NCBI GenBank assembly: GCA_001599935.1
Contig: BCIJ01000031.1
Location: 64,379-128,378 of the forward strand
Direction of reading: 5' to 3'
From: Holtermannia corniformis
Taxonomy: Eukaryota > Basidiomycota > Tremellomycetes > Holtermanniales
DNA length: 64,000 bases
A program made the translations under genes and the position numbers. The notes below the pieces were generated by a model, which was given only the letters and a program-made list of their open reading frames with translations, ran no database searches and was not told the origin of the DNA. Shown here one piece after another: positions 24,065 through 35,027 of the stretch (the stretch's first letter is position 1; each line of letters opens with the position of its first letter).

Positions 24065-24930
24065 GGCCCTATCTGACTGATTGACAAGATGGCAGAGTCT
24101 TGAGATAGTGAGCGGGGGTTCGACGGAGTGTTGCGATCTTTATACAGCTCGGGGTTGGACTGCCAAGATGGTGGGCAAGTTTGCGCCGTATCAGATTAGG
24201 GAATTCCCCTGTGCGGCGTACGGCACAAGGATCGATCAGGGGCGCGGCTCAAGTGCAACCCTGTCCCGGTGACCGCGCAATCGGCCGTGTCTTGGAGGGC
24301 GCTCGACCACTCGAGATCCGACACGGCGCTTACACGCTCACACATCCCAGAGGGGTGATCAGGGCTATCAGATATCCACACGAGGCCGCCGCGAACACTA
24401 GTCCTGCACAAGCTAAGTTTGGAGGGCGGGGGAACGCCGAGCGAGTGACATCAGGCGTGCTGGCATCAGTCGTGGCGAACCCAAGGTTTGAGTGACAGGT
24501 GTGGATCCCACCCTCAACGCTTGCTGGCCGTCATCAATGTCACGTCGGCCGATGGGTTGACAGTGAACCGGACAGTGACTGTGCGGGAGGCCGTCCAGGG
24601 AGGTCTCGACTCGGAACCATGCGTGCACAACCGACAAGGGCCGCACAAGTCGGCCATTGTGCACAAGCGCGCGAGATGGACAGACTGACGGTTGCGGCCG
24701 ACAGGGTCATCTCGCAGCACCGTGGCGTCGGGAGCACGAGGGATGCGGCAAGGCGCAGCAAGCCTAACCCGAGAGTTAATTATTTGCATCCGCGAGAGTA
24801 GTGGCGCTGCTAGTAGCGCCGCTAGCAGCGCACTTTGAGGGTGAGTGCTACACTCGCTAGCACTAGACCCAGATCGCTAGCATTGCCAACCTCAAAGTTG
24901 ACATCCATCATCCACCGTCTCGCAACCACC
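24065..24930. promoter_or_regulatory. intergenic region between divergent MFS transporter and NUP133
   Basis: About 870 bases. It should hold the promoters of both genes. I looked for HGATAR-type iron-regulator (GATA) sites on the transporter side; several AGATA/GATA-like words occur but no convincing cluster. A compact GCTAGC repeat block sits near the NUP133 start and is listed separately. Confidence 0.45.
24798..24897. repeat. cluster of GCTAG inverted repeats upstream of NUP133
   Basis: In 100 bases GCTAG occurs five times, three of them as the palindrome GCTAGC, with GCGCTGCTAGTAGCGC forming a near-perfect hairpin. AGTGCT and AGCACT form a second stem further on. The block is flanked by CTTTGAGG (24833-24840) and its complement CCTCAAAG (24890-24897). 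It ends 33 bases before the NUP133 ATG, so it probably lies in the promoter or the 5' UTR. Confidence 0.5.
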
Positions 24931-27900
24931 ATGTTCAGCTCGCCAGCTCCCTCACGGACACGGAGGGTAAACGGACGCCCACGAGACTCAGTCTCAGGTC
25001 GGGCTTCGCCAGCGCTTTCGCAGCAGAGTCGCAGGAGCACGTCCGTCTTCTCGCAAGCAGCTGGCACTCCCGTTCCGTCACGCTTTGCAACCTCACTGCG
25101 CCCCATCACTCCAGACAGTCTGCATGATGGTGATGATCAGACCGAAATGGACGTGGAGGACAACGTACAGGTCGAGAAGCAGGGCGTCGTGCTGGTCCGG
25201 GATGAGCATCATGTCGTCTATGGCGCGAGCCAGTTGCCGAGTGAGGTACAGCAGATTCTGCGTGACGGCGGTAAGCGGATATACTTGCTTTTGGATGGCA
25301 ACAGCTGACACGCTCGTAGACTTGCATATCGCGCCGTATGCAGGCGCACTCGATCCGTCAACGGGGTTCGCCTACGTGATCAACAGCACCGTCTGCATCC
25401 TCTGGAACTACACCAAAGTCTGTCCCGCTCACGTTGGTAGTATGACGACTGACTCGTACAAGACAAATCACACATCTCCGACCACGTACGCCTTCCCAGC
25501 CCCAACACCCTCATCCCACCGCCTAGCGGCATCAACACCGCCTCTATCGATCGCAGCGCTCGTCAAGACATCATCGCGCGAGCCAGGACTGCTACTCATC
25601 TCGCCGACGGGTGAACTGCGTCTTTGGGAGACGGTCACGATCGCACTCAGCGGTGCCGACCGATACAAAAGCCAACAGATCGATCTAGAGCAGGGCGAGC
25701 TGGCTGCTAGCATTCACTCTCCAGAGGTCTGTCGCTCTCCTCGACGCATGTCGACTGTATACTTATTCGATCCAGGCTGGCACATACCTTCTCGCTACCA
25801 CTCACTCACGCGTGCTCCGGCTCCAACTCACCACCACGGCCGGCCACTACTCGTTCCAAGTCCAGCCGTTTGCACGACCGATGGGCGTCTTTTCGCGGGC
25901 GTCGTCCGCCATCTTCATGGGAGAGCAAGAGGGGATCACGGCCATTGCGTTTGGTGTCGCTGGCGATGCGTGGGTATTGGCGGGTAGGATGCTGCAGCGG
26001 TGGAAGTTGCTCGATGGTGGATCCCCAAAGGTGTGACGCAGTGGACGGCGGGCAGAGGCGGGACTGACGAATCGTAGTTTGCTTGGGATTATACTATCCG
26101 GGATCTGCTCGTGACTGAAGTTTTCGATGATATCGAGGGCACTGCGTCTCATTCCTTGGAATTGCTGGATCTCACGCTGCTCAAGTACGTCGCCGCGCTT
26201 CATCTACTGCCACCCGCTGATTCTTCATCAGCACCGGCGAGCTCGCCTTCCTCGTCGCGTACCAAGAAGACAACTCTGGCCCCTACGGGAGTTCGAGCCG
26301 AACTCAGCGATCACACGCAGTCGTCATTGTCGAGGCCAATGAGCGCGCCGGATCACCCGTCGTATCTCGCGTCGTGCACATGGGCTACAAAGCGGTACGT
26401 TCTCCGCCTCATCGTGTGTCGTTGACAGCTTACCTCGGCTCAGCACATCGACCCTAGGCCACTAGCCGTGCCCAAGCTGGTTGTACCACAAGGTGGATCG
26501 ATCGCGTTTGTACACTTTGCAGACGTCTTGGTCGCGTTGTCCCTCGTTCGAAGTGAGTGCCGTGCACGACAGTCCTGGTGCGCGCTGACCGACTGCAGCT
26601 GGTACATACGAGGAGGTCATTGTCCTGCGCGATCACTCGCGGAACGCCTTTCTCGGGATCGGCTTTGATTCGACGCATAGCGGCACCGCACGGCTTGAAG
26701 CGTCGCTCTCTGCTATCACGGTCTGTAGCGGGATTCTGTCGGTTGACGTCTCGCTTGAGGGTTTGCAAACGTCTGCTGCGCAGTGAGTAATCCCGTGGAC
26801 CCTGCACAGTGACTGACGGCACTTATCAGACCACGCACCGAGTCAGCAACGGCTCGATTGACGTCCAAGCTTGAGCAAGCCATCTTCTTTGACGATATCC
26901 CAGAGGTAAGTCTGGCAACCAGCAGCTAGTCCGACTGAGGCTGAGCGCACACCACAGAACCCGCTCTCATTCGCTGTCAAGGCTAATTTCGAGGGTGATT
27001 TGGCTGCTGCGACCGAAAAGGCGTCGGCGGATGTGCTCTCTTCATGTGCGTCCCCAATCTTTCGACACCAATGAACTAACGGGTATAGCATCACCATATA
27101 TGCCCGCCATTTTTGAACTCCGGTCACAACTCGTCGACCGCACCAGGCGGCTGCAAAAGCTGATTGCATTCGTCAAGGAGAATGGCTTGCTGGACTCTGT
27201 GAGTCCGCATCAAGGGTATCGAGGATCAAGCTGACGTGCTGTAGTTGTCTCAAGCGGGTCGCATGGTCCTCTCATCGCATGCCGAGAAGCTGCAGGCGGC
27301 TGTCGATCTGTGGAACTATCAGAACCCGCGCATGGAGTCAGTCGATTTGAGCGTTTGCGACAACGCTGACTGTTGGTAGGCACCTGAACAGCAGGACACC
27401 AAAGGCGCTGCTGTCGGATGCCATCACGGTCTCTATGAACCACAATGGGCATGGGGTCGGCGACGACGTCATTCGCAAGTTCTTCCGGACGAATGTCAGT
27501 CTTGCCTATCGTACTGGCGCATCTACTGATATGCAGGTTGCGGACGTTGGCGTAGTCTTGGAGCAGACACATCACATTGCCAAAGCAAATGTCGAGTCGA
27601 CGGACGCGATCGATGACCGGTCCGAGTGGTTGGAGGAGGCCAACGCCATCTTCTTGGTGGGTCCCTTTCCTCACGCGCGCTCACTACTGACCCTACGCAG
27701 ATTGCATACCGCTCGTCGTGGCAGTACATCTCAGATAACGTGACACTGTACCGCCTTGATCGAGAACAACCGCCGATCGAGCCATGGAAGTCGCGCACGC
27801 CACTGCTCGACGCGCTCGAGTACCTATACTTCACAACCGAGCGTCTGATCCATGCGCGTACTCGCGAGATCGGATCCAACGTCGATGAAACACCGGCAGA

Positions 27901-29673
27901 CGGTCAGACGAGCCGGCTGGCCGCGGCGCAAAGGGTACAGGCACAGCTCAAGAACCAGCTCTGCGACTTGGCTGCCGTCCTGTGTTCTTCGGTCGAAGAC
28001 CGACTGCGATACGTGGCGACGTCAGTTGATTGGCAGGTCTTGTACCACGCTGACGTGATGAATGCGCAGAAGGTCTTTGCAGGCCGGTGCGGACGGGCGT
28101 GACGGTGATGCGCTCATGGAGCGATACGAGTCTCTCAAGCCGTCCATCATCAGACCATTGGGTGAGCAGCAGATTGCCCTGGAGCAGACGCCGGCTGATG
28201 TAGTCAGTCAAAATCGACCAAGCGGCCAAGGCGTTTGACCTTGCGGAACATCACTCGGACTTTGAGACCCTCGTACTTCTCTGCAATGACCCAGCAACAG
28301 GGTCTGGTATTGCGCGGATACAGGCATACATTGAGCAGTATGGCGAGCGCTTTGCGTTCCCGCTGTACGAGTGGTACATTGAGCAAGGTATGCCTGACCA
28401 GTCTGGTAGAGATTATCATTGACGCTGGCAGGCCAATTGCACACACTGCTTAGTCAAGACGAGGTCTACGGCTGGCTGTTGACCAAGTTTTTCGACTCGC
28501 ACAACTACCCGCACCTCGCTTGGGTGCATGACTTGGCGATCGGTCGTTACGCGCACGCCGCGAACTCGCTCAGCAAGGTCGAGGCTGGGGAAGTCGAATT
28601 GTCGCAGAAGCACGTAAGTATCTGTAGCCATGAAAGGCGAGGCTGACGCTTCGTAGCTCATGGCTAGCATCAGCAAGCTGGCGGCGGTGGTCCAGATCAA
28701 ATCGAATGATCAGCCTTCGGTCGTTGCAAACGCGGCGCTGGACGGTATGTGACCAGCGATCGCAGAGAATCAGCTGACACATCAAGGCATTGACGACGAG
28801 CTCGACTTGATCCGGACACAGAACCGAATGCTCGACGAACTGCGCGCGTTCGGCGAGACGCTGCCGCGTAAAGCACGATCCTCTGCCTTGCTCGCCGAGG
28901 AGTACGTTGCAAAGAAGGCGACTCGATTGGTCGATCGACCGACGTTCCGTGCGGTGCGTTACGAGCTCCACTACGGGCGTTCACTGACGTTTACAACCAA
29001 CAGCTGTTGATCAAGACTTGTACGGACTTGCTCGACGGCCACGCACTGTCATTCGAAGACCTGGTAGACGTGTTGACGCTCAAGGACAACACCGACGACG
29101 ACGCAGGCGACGCGGCGGTCGCGCTCAACCTCTTTGTCCGATCAAAGGTGAGCTACCGCCCGCGCGGTCTGCATGTGACTGACTGTCCGCAGCTGCCAGA
29201 AGGTCGCAAGCAGGTCGCGTTGCTGTCCATCTGGCGAAGAGTGTATATCCGAGACAAGTGAGTCGTCTCTCACGCACGGCCACACGCTGACAGTCGCCCA
29301 GCTGGACCGAGTTGGTGGACACGACGGGACGGAGCGATCAGCAGCTGCGCGACTTGTTGAGTTCGACGGCGCTCTTCAAGACTCTGAAAGCGCTCAACAA
29401 GCCTACAAAGCGTCCGTCTCCTCGACCCAAACTGACATGGCTGACGCTCACGATCCAGACCCGCTACCGCCCACTTGGAGCCTCGCGCCCGACCTCTCGC
29501 TAGCGCTACCGAACGCGGCCGAGGTTGCCGCGCGCTTCCCCGATGCCCGAGCCGACGAGGTCCAAGCGCTACTAGACGACCACGAGCGCGAACGCGATGT
29601 GCTCGAGACGTACCTGCACTCTGCAGACCTCAAGGAATGGACGGGCGAGGTGACGCGGCAGGTGCAAGAATAG
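24931..29673 (+). CDS. NUP133: nucleoporin NUP133 (Y-complex of the nuclear pore)
   Basis: Start MFSSPAPSRTRRVNGRPR at 24931. An N-terminal beta-propeller (GALDPSTGFAYVINSTVCIL; EPGLLLISPTGELRLWETVT; GITAIAFGVAGDAWVLAGRM) precedes a long alpha-helical stack, the Nup133 arrangement. The helical part includes EANAIFLIAYRSSWQYISDN, FALPLYEW-like FPLYEWYIEQGQLHTLLSQ, YGWLLTKFFDSHNYPHLAWV, a typical Nup133 block, and NWTELVDTTGRSDQQLRDLL. It ends with EVAARFPDARADEVQALLDD. About 20 short introns. The last one, 29412-29458 (GTCCGT...CCAG, 47 bases), is needed to restore frame before the final exon. Expected length is about 1,200 residues. It serves in mRNA export and pore assembly. Confidence 0.85.
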
Positions 29674-29898
29674 CGAGCGTGCGGACAATGCAATGCATCC
29701 ATGGGCCATCTAAGCGCGCGTCGGCGGCGGCGAGAATTACTTTAGAGCATTCGGCTGACTAGTGGTGGGGAATCGTGACCAAGAGATCGTCTGACAAACA
29801 CGGAAAACGGGGCTGTACGTCTGCGTCAGCTCTGTTCCCCGCGCGCGCGCGCGAGTCGCAACGGACCGTCAAGCCACAACCAGACTGTACAGGCGGGG

Positions 29899-32174
29899 CT
29901 ACGAGCACCCGCGGCACAACAAAAAGTTTACAAACTTGTTCCCACCGGTTCGCTCGTCTGCAAAGTCGGTTTCGCCGCCGGCCTGGTGCGAGTTGTTGGC
30001 CGTACCGCCGCCGCGAGCGTTGACGTTCATAGGCGAGATGGGTTGGAGACCGCTGGAAGAGTGCACGGGCGCTGTCGACGGGTCGTACCCTTGGTCCTGG
30101 TGCATGCTGCGCTACGTCAGCCACGGGCCAAAGCAGTGACTCGGCCACGGACGCGTTGGTCGACGCAAACGGGTGAGCCTGGCTCTGCTGCTGCGAGCTC
30201 TGCCTTCGACTTTGTGGGAGCGGACTGGGGGCCGAGACGCCAATGATGGCTTGGTTGGAAGCGTTCGGGAGGGCCGAAGCAGCCTGGTTTGATTTCCGCT
30301 GTTTCCTGGGCCTGGCCTGTCAGCGTGCCATCTCGTTTGCTCTTGGGATCAAGACTGACGCAGGTGAAGCAGGGTTGGTCCCGTTGGCCGAACCCTGGGT
30401 CGCACGCAAGCGTTCTGCGCGATCCCGCTCGCGCTCACGCTCACCCCGTGAACGGTGTTGCCGAGAGGGATCCGGTGGGGGCGCGACGCTGTTGGCTTCC
30501 CATCCTTTACCATTGTTGAGCGTCATCCAGTCGTAGACACCGTCCTCGATACCGCCAATGTTGGCGAGCGCCGTCGTGAACAGGTCGCGCAAAAAGTCAT
30601 AGTCTGGCGTCTCGTCGAACACGAGCTTGCGCACATAGTTGAGGTAGATTGCAAACTCTGCTGGGTAGCCCTCGACGAGTTCTGGGATCGGCGTCGTCTG
30701 CTTTTTTTCGCCAATCTTTTCATACTTTTGCTTGTTGGTGGCCGCTTTGAGACCTTGCCACGGCAAGCCGCCACGGAGAAAGTAGAAGAAGACGTGGCCG
30801 AGCGCCTCGAGGTCGTCGCGCCGGGATTGTTCTGGCGAGATTGTCAGCGAGTTCATTCCTGGATGATTCAAGACGGACCTCGGCCTAGATGCGTGTTGAT
30901 ACTCATGTACCGCGCGGTCCCGCTCAGACTCTTGCGCTCTCGATAGGGAATGTGCTGCTTGCTACGCGGTCCATCAGCTCCGAGCTAACAGACAGAGCCC
31001 CCACGGACGTCTTGGGATCCCGGTACTGCTTGGCCATGCCAAAGTCGACGACGTGCACCACGTTTGCGCCCTTTGTGCCTGGACGGCCGATCAAAAAGTT
31101 GTCCGGTTTGATGTCGCGGTAGATGAGGTTCTTTTCGTGGATCGTTTGCACGCGCGTCAACTGTCAAGAGTCAACACGGTGCGGTACCGTTGTGGCAGTG
31201 CGACTGACCATCTGCTTGGCGACCATGACACAGGTCTTGACTGTAAACTTGCGGCCGCACATGTCGAACAAGTCTTCCAAGCTCGGGCCCAGCAAGTCGA
31301 TGACGAGAATGTTGTGCAGGCCTTCTTGGCCAAAGTAGTAGACTTGCGGGATGCCCGCTGTCAAACGGCCGTGCGTCAGCACGGTCCTAGCGCGTCGCAA
31401 GGACACTCACGGCACCCGCTGAGGATCTTGTAGGACCGGTATTCATCTCGTAGCTGAGGTGCGTCGCTCTTGCGCGGTTCCTGTCGGGGTCAGTATGACA
31501 TACCGGTCGGTAGCGAGAGAGTGTGTTGGGCAGACACGCACGAATTTGATAGCGACGGTCTGCGAGTTGAGCAGGTTTGTGCCTGTGAGTGTGCGTGGGA
31601 GGGTCGAAAGGAGGTTTGGAGATGAGGGTAGTATTCGTCAGTACTGGTAGACATGGACAGTGTGACGATAGTAGGCAGTGGGCTGAGCGAGGCAATGGTA
31701 CGCGCGAGACGTGTTGTGAGATGGCACGGGAGATGTCACGGAGGGCTGGTAGCGATGCACAGCGAACACAGGATGCTAGATCTGGCAGCTTGCAAGCCAT
31801 GGTGATCCATCAGCTCTGGAGCTGTCGGTCGCTTGTCCCCAGCAGCAAGCTGACGTCTATTGCCGAGAGCACGAGCCGGCTGGGTGCGCACGGCTACGTA
31901 CGTGCGGTACAGCGTCCGTCCGTCATAGGTCATAGCCCGTACTGGGTAGGTAGCCTGCACCCCTGCCGAGCTACACCCCGAACGCAAGCCAGAGCACCTA
32001 CTCACCCTCAAAGATGACGCCAAAGCTGCCCTCGCCAATCTTCTTGCCAACCTTGTAGTGGACGCCGACGACGTTGCTGCTCGAGCTGCTCGAGTGACCG
32101 GTCAGGTTGGCCGCGGCGCCGGATGGGTTCTGACCCGGGTTCGAGGTCGAGATGATGTGGGTCGTGGTCGCCAT
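29899..32174 (-). CDS. casein kinase I, YCK/CK1-gamma-like
   Basis: Starts [19 protein letters not shown] at 32174. The kinase domain begins [19 protein letters not shown] (glycine loop), with VAIKFEP carrying the Lys, [33 protein letters not shown] (catalytic loop, RD), and [11 protein letters not shown] (DFG). The CK1-specific [14 protein letters not shown] and [18 protein letters not shown] follow. After the kinase comes a basic, Gln/Ser-rich tail. Two introns near its end are needed to keep frame, giving a terminus [13 protein letters not shown]. The cysteines near the C-terminus suggest palmitoylation and plasma-membrane anchoring as in yeast Yck1/Yck2 (inference; the classic terminal Cys pair is not present). 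Divergent from LSM8. Confidence 0.9.
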
Positions 32175-32539
32175 TGTGGATGGTTGGCGGGGGCGGGCCG
32201 GGCTTCCCCTGTTGTGGTGTTCAGGGGCTGGGTTGGTGGTGACAGAGAGCGGTGTGCAGTGCCGCGGAGGCGAGGTGTACTCTCGAGGGGACGAGGGGAT
32301 TGCAGGGAGAGAAGAGGGTGAGAGGAGAGAAGCAAGAGCAGAGGAGAGGGTGAAGACGGCAGAGGATGTGGTTTGCGTGAAACCGTGTTTGAACCAGTCT
32401 GGTGCGATTTCCCACTTTTGGTAATTCCATTAGGATAACTTTGACTAATACAATTAGGAACCCGGTTAACGGTGATTCCTAATCGGATTAGAAACCACGG
32501 AAGAGACCAGTCTGAGACGGTGCAGCTCAAGACAGCACA
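32175..32539. promoter_or_regulatory. shared promoter of CK1 and LSM8 with ATTAGGA repeats
   Basis: 365 bases between divergent starts. A short AT-rich island at about 32420-32495 stands out from the GC-rich surroundings. It contains ATTAGGA at 32429-32435 and 32453-32459, and the reverse complement TCCTAAT at 32477-32483, plus CGGATTAG just after. The repetition and position suggest a protein-binding site acting on one or both genes. Confidence 0.5.
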
Positions 32540-32965
32540 ATGTCCGCCATCGAAGGGTACAGGGACCGTAAGCAGCCAGGGTACGATCCAGTGCGATGCT
32601 GAATCGGTCCCAGAACAGGTCCAGGTCATCCTGTACGATGGCCGGGTCATCACCGTCAGTGCCGCTCTTTACGGCTCTGGACTGACACGCTGGACGCAGG
32701 GCACGCTCAAAGGCAGCGACACGTATGCAAACATCATCCTCGCTGATTCAGTCGAGCGCGAGTACTCGGTCGACGAAGGCGTCAACATGGTCCCACTCGG
32801 CTTGTACCTCATCAAGGGTGATAACATGTCAGTGACCCGCGCTCCACGCACGCACCCACGCTCACACCGCACAGCGTACTCATAGGCGAGCTCGATCCAG
32901 ACAAGGAGGCCGCGATAGACTATAAAGCGATCCGTGCCGAACCACTGAACGAGGTCCGGTTCTGA
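32540..32965 (+). CDS. LSM8: LSM8, U6 snRNA-associated Sm-like protein
   Basis: Exons join to MSAIEGYRD, then QVQVILYDGRVITGTLKGSD (Sm1 motif), TYANIILADSVEREYSVDEG, VPLGLYLIKGDNIVLIGELD (Sm2 motif), and a C-terminus IRAEPLNEVRF that matches LSm8 closely. Part of the Lsm2-8 ring that binds the U-rich 3' end of U6 snRNA in the nucleus. About 97 residues, the usual size. Three short introns interrupt this tiny gene; the first acceptor (CCCAG near 32616) was chosen because it alone keeps the frame. The very small first exon ends in GGGACC. Confidence 0.93.
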
Positions 32966-33086
32966 GACGTGCAGACTGAATCATCGGCATGGGGGAGATC
33001 TATAGCATCGGCATGTATTCCTACGCATTCACACGGCTGAGCGGATCATGACATGGATTGCATCTGCCGCGACAGCTATACACAGC

Positions 33087-33813
33087 TCATTGCAAGCGCG
33101 TAGCCTAGGCCCGTCAGCGCAGACCCCTTCCGTCGTAGCAGCAAACGCACCTTTTCATACAGCCCACTCACGACACCTCCCATCTGCTTGAGCGTGTCGA
33201 GCGTCGTCGCATACGTCGGCTAGCACCGTCAGCTCTAAAAGCCCACGAGCAAACTCGACGCACATCCTCTTTCGGCTCGTCATACACTTCGAGCGTGCCA
33301 GAGCTCTCATCCAGCACGCCATGGAACACCTTGTCCAAGATCATCTGGCTCAACCTGGTACCAGCCGTCAGCTTGTGCCCAGCGCACGCGCACCAGAATC
33401 AACTCGCTTTTGCTCAATCGTCGCCGGGTCCTGGCCGACTTCGGACGCGATGAACGCGAGCTCGACGCTCGCGTACGGTTCGATCACGCGCACGAGGTTT
33501 TGCTCGAGCAGAGTGTCGTACAGCAACGAGAGGTGAAACTTGATCAACGGGTCTTGCTGGAGCTCTGTCGGTCAGTGTCAGCTGATGGTGACGCATCCAG
33601 GTGGTGCAAGCAACGCACGCGGCTGGTATTTGACGAGCGCCTGCTTGAACATGTCCAGACTGCGTTCTTGGAGCGCTTTCGCCGTCGCTTTCATCGCGTC
33701 CAGATCGACACCGGCGTGTGCAGCCGCGCTCTTGAGCAGCAGAAGCGGCGCCACATCCTCTGGCTAAAACAGCTTAGTGTATACTCACCAGTCGGCAAAC
33801 TACTCACCACGTT

Positions 33814-33849
<36 letters not shown>

Positions 33850-34842
33850 CGGCAGCGCGCGTGGGTCATCCTGCCCTGTGAATCCCTCAAACGCCTCGAA
33901 AAAGTACGAATAGCTGTCGGGGTCAGTGAGCGCGCACACGCTGCCAGCAACACTCACGCCGTCTTGTAGTCCTTGTCGTCGGCGTGCACGGCGCCGGCCT
34001 GCAGGTCAAGTGCAGCCTGGAGAAGAGGAGGGCAGTAGATCGAGTTGGCAGTCGTCCGTGCGGCCGTCAACGACGACTAAGCACTCGCATCAGTCGTCGT
34101 TCAGACCATGCACGCCCACTGACCTTGGCACGCGGCATGTTCTGAATCGCATGCGACGCTCGGGACTCGAGCAGGAAGACTTCGGTCAGGATAATCTTGT
34201 CATCGAGCTGCTTGAGCTCCTTGAGCAGCGCTTCGACCTTTGCCAGCGCGGGCCGGTAGTCTGCAGCGTCCAGTTGGCTACAAGTCGTCAGCCTCGCTCA
34301 TCAAGGCAGCAGAGCACTCACAGCCCGACGAGCTTGATCTCGAGGCTTTGCCGCAGGAACACGCGCTTCTCTGCCCGTGCCCATTCGATGTTATCCTCCG
34401 TGACAGTCATCTGCTGAGCTCGAGCCGAAGGGGGAAAGTAGTCGATCAATGTCCGGACTGGGTACAGTCAGATCATCCCAGGCAGCAGTCGACGTACTCA
34501 GCTTGGCCGTCTTGGCCTTTGCAATCACCGACATGATGTCTCTCGACTCTTTGACGAGCTGCCCGAGTTTCCCAAATTCCCTGCGATGAGATCTGTTGAG
34601 CCTCACTCGGAGCAGATGAGCAAGCTACGCACTCTGTATCCCGGTACAAGGCTCCCAGCTTGACCAGAGCCGTCTCCTGCGTCCTGAGCTCGTCTTCATT
34701 CGCTAACCAGGCGTGAGCTCGTCCTCGGTCGTCAGTCTGCTCACGCACCGGCTTTACGCTTCAGGATGGCGTCGTACAGCTCGGCTGCGGCTGTTGGATC
34801 CGACCTGGCGAGCGTAGCGGCTTGCTCGAGTTGTGCAGACAT
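33087..34842 (-). CDS. RPN6: RPN6, 26S proteasome lid subunit (PSMD11)
   Basis: Start [18 protein letters not shown] at 34842, after which helical TPR-like repeats run: [35 protein letters not shown] [20 protein letters not shown], and [20 protein letters not shown]. The PCI domain follows with [72 protein letters not shown] and [10 protein letters not shown]. The C-terminus after a last intron reads [13 protein letters not shown], as in PSMD11. Rpn6 clamps the lid onto the core particle. About eight or nine introns. Divergent from RPN7. Confidence 0.93.
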
Positions 34843-35027
34843 GATCACTCGTCGTCGTCGCTGGTGGTGGAATCGACGACGACACGCGGCCCTCGAACGC
34901 ACCGTCACTGTCGGTCAACCTGTCATCGACCATCTCTCGCAAACATACTCGCATAGCATCCAGGCCAGAGAAGCGACAGACACGGATCCCAAGAGAGGAC
35001 AAGACTGCATAGAACCCATCAGGCATC
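34843..35027. promoter_or_regulatory. shared 185-base promoter of the RPN6/RPN7 pair
   Basis: The two ATGs are 185 bases apart on opposite strands, so both promoters and 5' UTRs lie here. I looked for the yeast proteasome element GGTGGCAAA and do not see it on either strand. A run of CGTCGTCG...CGACGACGAC (about 34851-34881) forms an imperfect inverted repeat near the RPN6 side. Confidence 0.6.

Noticed and set aside
29302..29673. apparent frameshift near the end of NUP133
   Set aside because: A 47-base intron (29412-29458) with proper donor, CTGAC branch and acceptor restores the frame, so no frameshift is needed.
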